Source: Notolepis coatsorum
Lineage: Eukaryota > Chordata > Actinopteri > Aulopiformes > Paralepididae
Assembly: GCA_963971535.1 (NCBI GenBank)
Contig: OZ020601.1
Location: 19,823,295-19,887,294, forward strand
Length of the DNA stretch: 64,000 bases
Reading direction: 5' to 3'
Under the pieces are notes generated by a model. The model ran no database searches. It was not told the origin of the DNA and worked only from the letters and a program-made list of their open reading frames with translations. The position numbers and the translations under genes were made by a program. Positions within the stretch are counted from its first letter, which is position 1; each line of letters starts with the position of its first letter. This document shows, piece after piece, positions 58,245 through 64,000 of this stretch.

Positions 58245-58246
<2 letters not shown>
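57886..58246. other. Intergenic, B-box-like motif only
   Basis: GTGGGTTCAAATCCC at about 57949 resembles a pol III B box, but no A box is properly spaced. No gene. Confidence 0.4.
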
Positions 58247-58313
<67 letters not shown>

Positions 58314-58378
58314 GGCGTGGACTCGTGGAGGATGTGCCAGTTGAGACAGGATACACAGATGCACACACACACACAGAT

Positions 58379-58441
<63 letters not shown>
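58247..58441. repeat. Inverted microsatellite pair (GT)n ... (CA)n
   Basis: About 32 GT units (58247-58311), a 52-base spacer, then ACAGATGC steps and about 36 CA units (58364-58441). The two tracts are complementary and could pair over about 60 bases. Confidence 0.93.
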
Positions 58442-58444
<3 letters not shown>

Positions 58445-58710
58445 CTATTGGCGACGTGACATGTAAACTGATTATCTTACTTACTGCTGTCACTTACTTA
58501 AAAGAGAAACAGGGAGGGAGTGAGGAGTGTTGTCTGCAGTGCTGCTAGTACACTTTGGGGAAGTGGAGGACAACTGGGTAAATTGCAGCTGTTCTACTAG
58601 AAGATACTGATACTAGATAGTTACACACAGTTGAGGAAGACTGTTTTTACAATGACATTTGACCCCTTTGCACTAAACAAGTTAGAATGTGATACATCCA
58701 TCACAAGAAA

Positions 58711-59316
58711 GTACTCAACCTCTACTGTCTTTAACTATGAATGAACACAACACTCTAACTCACCATCTTTAGATAATAAAGTACTCAACCTCTACTGTCT
58801 TTAACTATAAGTGAACACAACACTCTAACTTAAAAATTTTCAATAATAAAGTATGCAACCTCTACTGTCTTTAACTATAAGTGAACACAACACTCTAACT
58901 TAAAATATTTCAATAATAAAGTACTCAACCTCTACTGTCTTTAACTATGAATGAGCACAACAATAACTTACCATCTTCAGATAATAAAGTACTCAACCTC
59001 TACTGTCTTTAACTATGAATGAACACAACACTCTAACTTACCATCTTTAGATAATAAAGTACTCAACCTCTACTGTCTTTAACTATAAGTGAACACAACA
59101 CTCTAACTTAATAATTTTCAATAATAAAGTACTCAACCTTTACTGTCTTTAACTAAGAATGAGCACAACAATAACTTACCATCTTTAGATAATAAAGTAC
59201 TCAACCTCTACTGTCTTTAACTATGAATGAACACAACACTCTAACTGACCATCTTTAGATAATAAAGTACTCAACCTCTACTGTCTTTAACTATGAATGA
59301 ACACAACACTCTAACT
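58711..59316 (+). repeat. 70-bp minisatellite, left part
   Basis: Units beginning GTACTCAACCTCTACTGTCT at 58711, 58781, 58851, 58921 and so on. Period 70 (a few 68 or 62). Two unit types alternate: one with CTTACCATCTTTAGAT, one with CTTAAAATATTTCAAT. The array resumes after the hAT at 60377. Confidence 0.93.
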
Positions 59317-59696
59317 CAGTGGTTCTCAAACTTTTTACACCAAGTACCACCTGAGAACGTAGCTGGCTCTCCAAGTACCACCATATGACCGGCGTTAAAA
59401 TACAGTCTATTCAGCTATGCGCAGTTCACGCAGGAGGCAAATGTATTCCTAATACCATTATGTATTGTTAACTTTTGTCAGACAGCCACAATGTACAAAG
59501 GGATAGCACTAGAACTAGCAAACGCTTCCACACAACTCATACAATGCAAGGGGCATTGAGAACATAATAACTAACATTCTCACATAGCAAGTGAGAAAAT
59601 TAAGAACAACTGTATTTCAGCAAATGTACTTGTCTGTCTCTGTCTCTCTCTCTTTCTCTCTCTCTTTCTCTAACACAGCAAGCGATTATCCATCAT

Positions 59697-59764
<68 letters not shown>

Positions 59765-60376
59765 ACACACAATTATTTTGTTACAAAAACTTAATTTCCT
59801 GCATTCTGGTGCAGGAATTTTTGAATTTTTACCCTTTAAATGCCGGTTTGTGTGATGGCATCACAAATTATTGTTAAAAAAAACACACAAAAAGTTAAAT
59901 ATTTTCAATTTTTTCGGGGGGGATTGTTACAGGCTAGGCATGTGTCAATGATTAGCAGCAACACAGATTTTGATGGATTTTTTGTAATGTCAGATTTTTT
60001 ATCTGACATTACAAAAAATCTAAAAATAAATGGTTATGATCAGGGCTGAAGTTGAATTAAAGATTTATGACTGTTTAGACTGCATTACTCTCTGTCACAG
60101 TGATCTCCTGGTTGTTCCCCACTTAGGTTATCTAACTATCGCGCCACCGCAACCAGAAACACTGGCCTGGCCTGCTTCTAAGTTCAGTGGCCTGACTGCA
60201 AAATAATTTTTTTACTGGATGTTTACTGTGCCTGTGTGTCTAATTTGATGTTATGTTTAAAAAATTATTAAAAAAAAAAAAAAAAAAAATTGCTTTTTTG
60301 TAAATGTTTTCAAGTACCACCAGCAGTACCACCAAGTACCACTAGTGGTACGCGTACCACAGTTTGAGAACCACTG
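59317..60376. mobile_element. hAT transposon inside the 70-bp array
   Basis: Ends CAGTGGTTCTCAAACTTTTT and (reverse complement) CAGTGGTTCTCAAACTGTGG. Perfect 8-bp duplication CTCTAACT (59309-59316, 60377-60384). Subterminal CAAGTACCACC motifs repeat near both ends. Interior: CT and CA tracts (59637-59770), a 20-bp hairpin at 59976-60020 and poly-A (60269-60288). No transposase frame. Confidence 0.95.
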
Positions 60377-60465
60377 CTCTAACTTACCATCTTTAGATAA
60401 TAAAGTACTCAAGATCTACTGTCTTTAACTATGAATGAACACAAAACTCTAACTTACCATTTTAC
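60377..60465 (+). repeat. 70-bp minisatellite, right part
   Basis: Slightly more than one unit after the hAT (CTCTAACTTACCATCTTTAG ...), with AAGATCTACTG for AACCTCTACTG. Confidence 0.85.
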
Positions 60466-60574
60466 CATTAATTAGGCTACATTCACGGTCGTTATCAATA
60501 TCATATTGTAAGAAGCTTACACGGCAAAGATGGATATATTTCCACAAATAACATTTGAGCTAAATTATCTTCCA

Positions 60575-61534
60575 TTAACACTTTGGTTGCCTAAGGTTAA
60601 ATTAATGATATACCATAGATTGCCAGCGCTATTTGTCTATGGAGAAAGTCCCCTTCTTTGCAGGGCTATAACTTTTTAAATTCTATTGCTACATTGCCAT
60701 TATTAGGGCCCATTCAAAGTCCTATATGTATTGTTCATTGTGTAGCAACGTTAAACTTTTTCATTCACATATTCATAGTAAAGTATGGTCTAATGTATAA
60801 GTATGTTTTCATCTCTTTCTGCAGCTTTCTCCAGAACGTGATATATAGCCCCAAATGCATTATATTGATGATGAAATACAGTTTGATGGCAATCGGGGCG
60901 ATATAAAAAATTCCAACTAGACGTACTTCTAGAAGTTACTACACGTCATCTGATGTTGACCGGATGGGCGAGGGGGCGTTTATAATTCCGTGGGCAGCGT
61001 TATACCAATCATCTAATGTGGGTCAAATGTTCATCATAGCAGTTAGTGTCGAACACGGTAATATTACACGCTAAAACTCACCCCAGTCTCCGCGGGCCGT
61101 TGGGCGATCAGCGTGGGGTAGACAGTTTTCCATTATGGGATGTTGAAATAGTCGGTCCATTTCCAGGTTGTATAATAATATATACGTCCAAATCATGTTG
61201 TTTTTTCGAGTTATTTGCAGCGATCGATGTTCACTGTGTGAAGACGGAGTCTCTCTAACATTAGCGAGTGCCCGGACCCCATATGGAGTGAGTCCTACCG
61301 GGTTAAAGGTTGACATCCGGTTTCGATCTGCCGATCGGCCACCAGATGGCGGTCTTGAACCGCTAGAGGATTGAGAGGAGATCACACTTGTGTCTCAGGC
61401 CAGCGGAGGGACATTATGGATCAGATCGCAGATTTTTGAAATATTGATATAAAGACGACGTAAAGCGTCCCCCGGCAACTTTAGCATTGCCAGCAAAGAC
61501 GTCTAAAGACGCCCCCTGGCAGTCAAAGTGTTAA
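60575..61534. mobile_element. piggyBac-like TTAA element, copy 5
   Basis: TTAA at both ends. Left TTAACACTTTGGTTGCC, right (reverse complement) TTAACACTTTGACTGCCAGG. 960 bp. The right end has two TGCC motifs, each followed by a short palindrome (GCGTC-TTTA-GACGT and GACG-CTTTA-CGTC). The interior differs from copies 1, 3 and 4. No transposase. Confidence 0.7.
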
Positions 61535-62307
<773 letters not shown>

Positions 62308-62355
62308 CACACAGCAAGGATGTGGAGAACTTTGCTTGAGCAGCAGTTTTGTATT

Positions 62356-62447
62356 GTGTGTGAGCATGTGTGTGAGCGTGTGTGTGAGCGTGTGTGTGTG
62401 TGTGTGTATGTGTGTACTGTGTGTGTGTGTGTATGTATGTGTGTGTG

Positions 62448-62521
<74 letters not shown>
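62356..62521. repeat. (GT)n compound microsatellite
   Basis: Imperfect GTGTGAGC and GTATGTGT steps (62356-62450), then about 32 pure GT units. Confidence 0.95.
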
Positions 62522-62522
<1 letters not shown>

Positions 62523-62677
62523 CTCTGCTGTGTCAGTGGATCAGAGGGGATGCACCGCCGTTACCATTTATTTTAACTGTTGATGTGAACGTCAGCAGAG
62601 ATTCTTCTTACACAGGGAGACGAAACTCTTTTAAACAGTAAAAGCTGGTCACCGGTCTGTCTGTCAGGTCTGTCTGA

Positions 62678-62781
62678 TAGCGATACTGATCCGATACCGA
62701 TACTGATTCGATACCGATACTGATTCGATACCGATACTGATTCGATACCGATACTGATTCAATACAGATACTGATTCAATG
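62678..62781 (+). repeat. 17-bp GATACCGATACTGATTC minisatellite
   Basis: About six copies, decaying at the right edge to ATACAGATACTGATTCAAT. Confidence 0.92.
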
Positions 62782-63285
62782 CTTTTACTGAGAAGTACAG
62801 ACTAAGGAGAGTATGTTTTCTCCATTAGAGATCTAATGTGCGTCTTTGTGCCAAACATACAGACGATCAAGTCACATTGATTTGACATGATGACATGACA
62901 TTTCTCTCTCTTGTACAAAAACAAAGAGTGAAACAGAGGGTCCAAGGGTCTCTCCCTTCATTCAACTCGACTCGACAACACAGGAAACGGAGTCTGAGTC
63001 TACCGTCAACAACATAAGCCAGTCCCACACTTCAAGGTCGTGTTCTGCATGCGAGTCTATCGACAGGACCCATTTGGAATAATAATGTATTAAACACAAA
63101 TGTCTCCCGTTTGTCAGAGACGTCGAAATGTTCCAGGACACATGGACCGGCACCCTGTACACACGACCCAGAGTAGTTAACTAGGATCTGAATGCAGTTG
63201 TATTGAAAGGGTTAAAGGAACATTCCAACATTTTTGGAAATTCTCTTATTTGCAGTTATCCTCATTATTTACAGGGGGAGGCAGG

Positions 63286-63288
<3 letters not shown>
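62782..63288. other. Intergenic, no gene seen
   Basis: No supported feature. Confidence 0.4.

Positions 63289-63358
<70 letters not shown>
63289..63358. repeat. (CA)n microsatellite
   Basis: About 34 CA units directly beside the SINE fragment that follows. Confidence 0.95.
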
Positions 63359-63360
<2 letters not shown>

Positions 63361-63555
63361 CTACTGTTGGTCACTAGCGCAGTTGGGGCGGTTCAGTGCC
63401 TTGCTCAAGGGCACTTCAGCTATAATTGTTGTGGGAGGGTAGAATTATTATTCATTCACTTGCCCCGCCCTGAACTCCTGCCGGTCAGGGGATCGAACCG
63501 GCGACCTTTCCCGGCCAACCTTTGCCCGGCCAACCTTTGCCCCACGGTTTCCCCT
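63359..63555 (-). mobile_element. tRNA-derived SINE fragment
   Basis: On the minus strand: AAAGGTCGCCGGTTCGATCC (B box), then AGTGCCCTTGAGCAAGGCAC, the same order as the SINEs at 6.1 and 46.4 kb. The head side contains a short triplication of GGCCGGGCAAAGGTT. The tail is replaced by the (TG)n tract. Confidence 0.7.
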
Positions 63556-63841
63556 TTAACACTCTCTCCAGGCCTACTACTCAGTACTCACACCCTGATT
63601 CCTCCATCCATCTCCTGCTGGGGGGTTATTGCACTGTGAGCTATATTTCCTTTGCTAATCAAAGTTGGGGGGCAAGTTGTGGCTTGATGTGTGGCTCCTC
63701 TGGATCGATGCAGGCGATACATCCTGCAGTTATGAGACGTGTTACTCTGCCTCCAGAACAACAATCCATTCTCACGGTGTGTCACATCTCTAACGGGCAA
63801 ACTGGAACTACCATGACACAATGATGATCGCAACATAAGAC

Positions 63842-64000
63842 ACTATCTCTGAAGTGATGAGCTCAGCAGCTACAGAAAACACTACCTCTGAAGTGATGAG
63901 CTCAGCAGCTACAGAAAACACTAACTAGTCTGAAGTGATGAGCTGAGCTACAGAGAACACTAACTCTGAAGTGATGAGCTCAGCTACAGAGAACACTAAC
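63842..64000 (+). repeat. 39-bp minisatellite running off the window
   Basis: At least four copies of CTCTGAAGTGATGAGCTCAG + CAGCTACAGAAAACACTAC. Later copies lose CAGCAG. The array continues past the end. Confidence 0.9.

Overview
This window is vertebrate, almost certainly teleost fish, nuclear DNA. I base this on tRNA-derived SINEs with fish-type 3' tails, L2/CR1, L1 and restriction-endonuclease-type LINE fragments, many hAT and TTAA (piggyBac-like) DNA transposons, and a very high load of micro- and minisatellites. I find no host protein-coding gene and no functional RNA gene. Every long open frame is either a decayed transposon protein or an artefact of a tandem array. One 200-base run of N (39854-40053) shows that this is a draft assembly.

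Layout. 1-2.6 kb: dispersed repeats and a 5'-truncated L2 LINE inside a 14-bp minisatellite. 2.6-6.2 kb: a hAT transposon (2614-5925) that split a SINE and carries a nested TTAA element. 7.6-10.3 kb: a decayed minus-strand LINE with a restriction-like endonuclease, lying between two CA tracts. 10.7-13.8 kb: 31-bp and 24-bp minisatellites and a CA tract. 14.3-17.6 kb: a three-level nest of DNA transposons. 18.8-21.2 kb: a 26/52-bp higher-order array interrupted by an internally deleted LINE, then a 37-bp array. 21.6-24.5 kb: two members of a long tRNA-derived SINE family with perfect target-site duplications, around a CTGCCTGC-GT array. 25.1-30.3 kb: several minisatellites, an orientation-switching repeat, a 77-bp array and a roughly 290-bp GAA tract. 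30.3-32.6 kb: a decayed jockey/CR1-like LINE on the minus strand. 33.5-36.6 kb: a 5'-truncated L1 with a 12-bp target-site duplication. 36.8-39.0 kb: TTAA elements, one interrupted by a SINE. 39-43.8 kb: GA tracts, the assembly gap, and 41-bp and 27-bp arrays. 43.8-47.4 kb: a hAT element inside a CA tract, a minus-strand TTAA element, and a SINE that was split by a hAT and has grown an internal minisatellite. 48.2-54.8 kb: 22-bp array, adjacent GATA and GACA tracts, and a 31-bp array holding a 1.72-kb tandem duplication. 55.5-61.5 kb: hAT elements with perfect 8-bp duplications (one inside a 70-bp array) and another TTAA element. 61.5-64 kb: TA, GT and CA tracts, a SINE fragment and short minisatellites.

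The parts do not form a pathway. What links them is insertion order. At least six transposons sit inside tandem arrays, and one SINE has itself become the seed of a tandem array. Paralogous empty sites and target-site duplications within the window fix several boundaries without outside data. Family names come from recognising motifs by eye; no database was searched.
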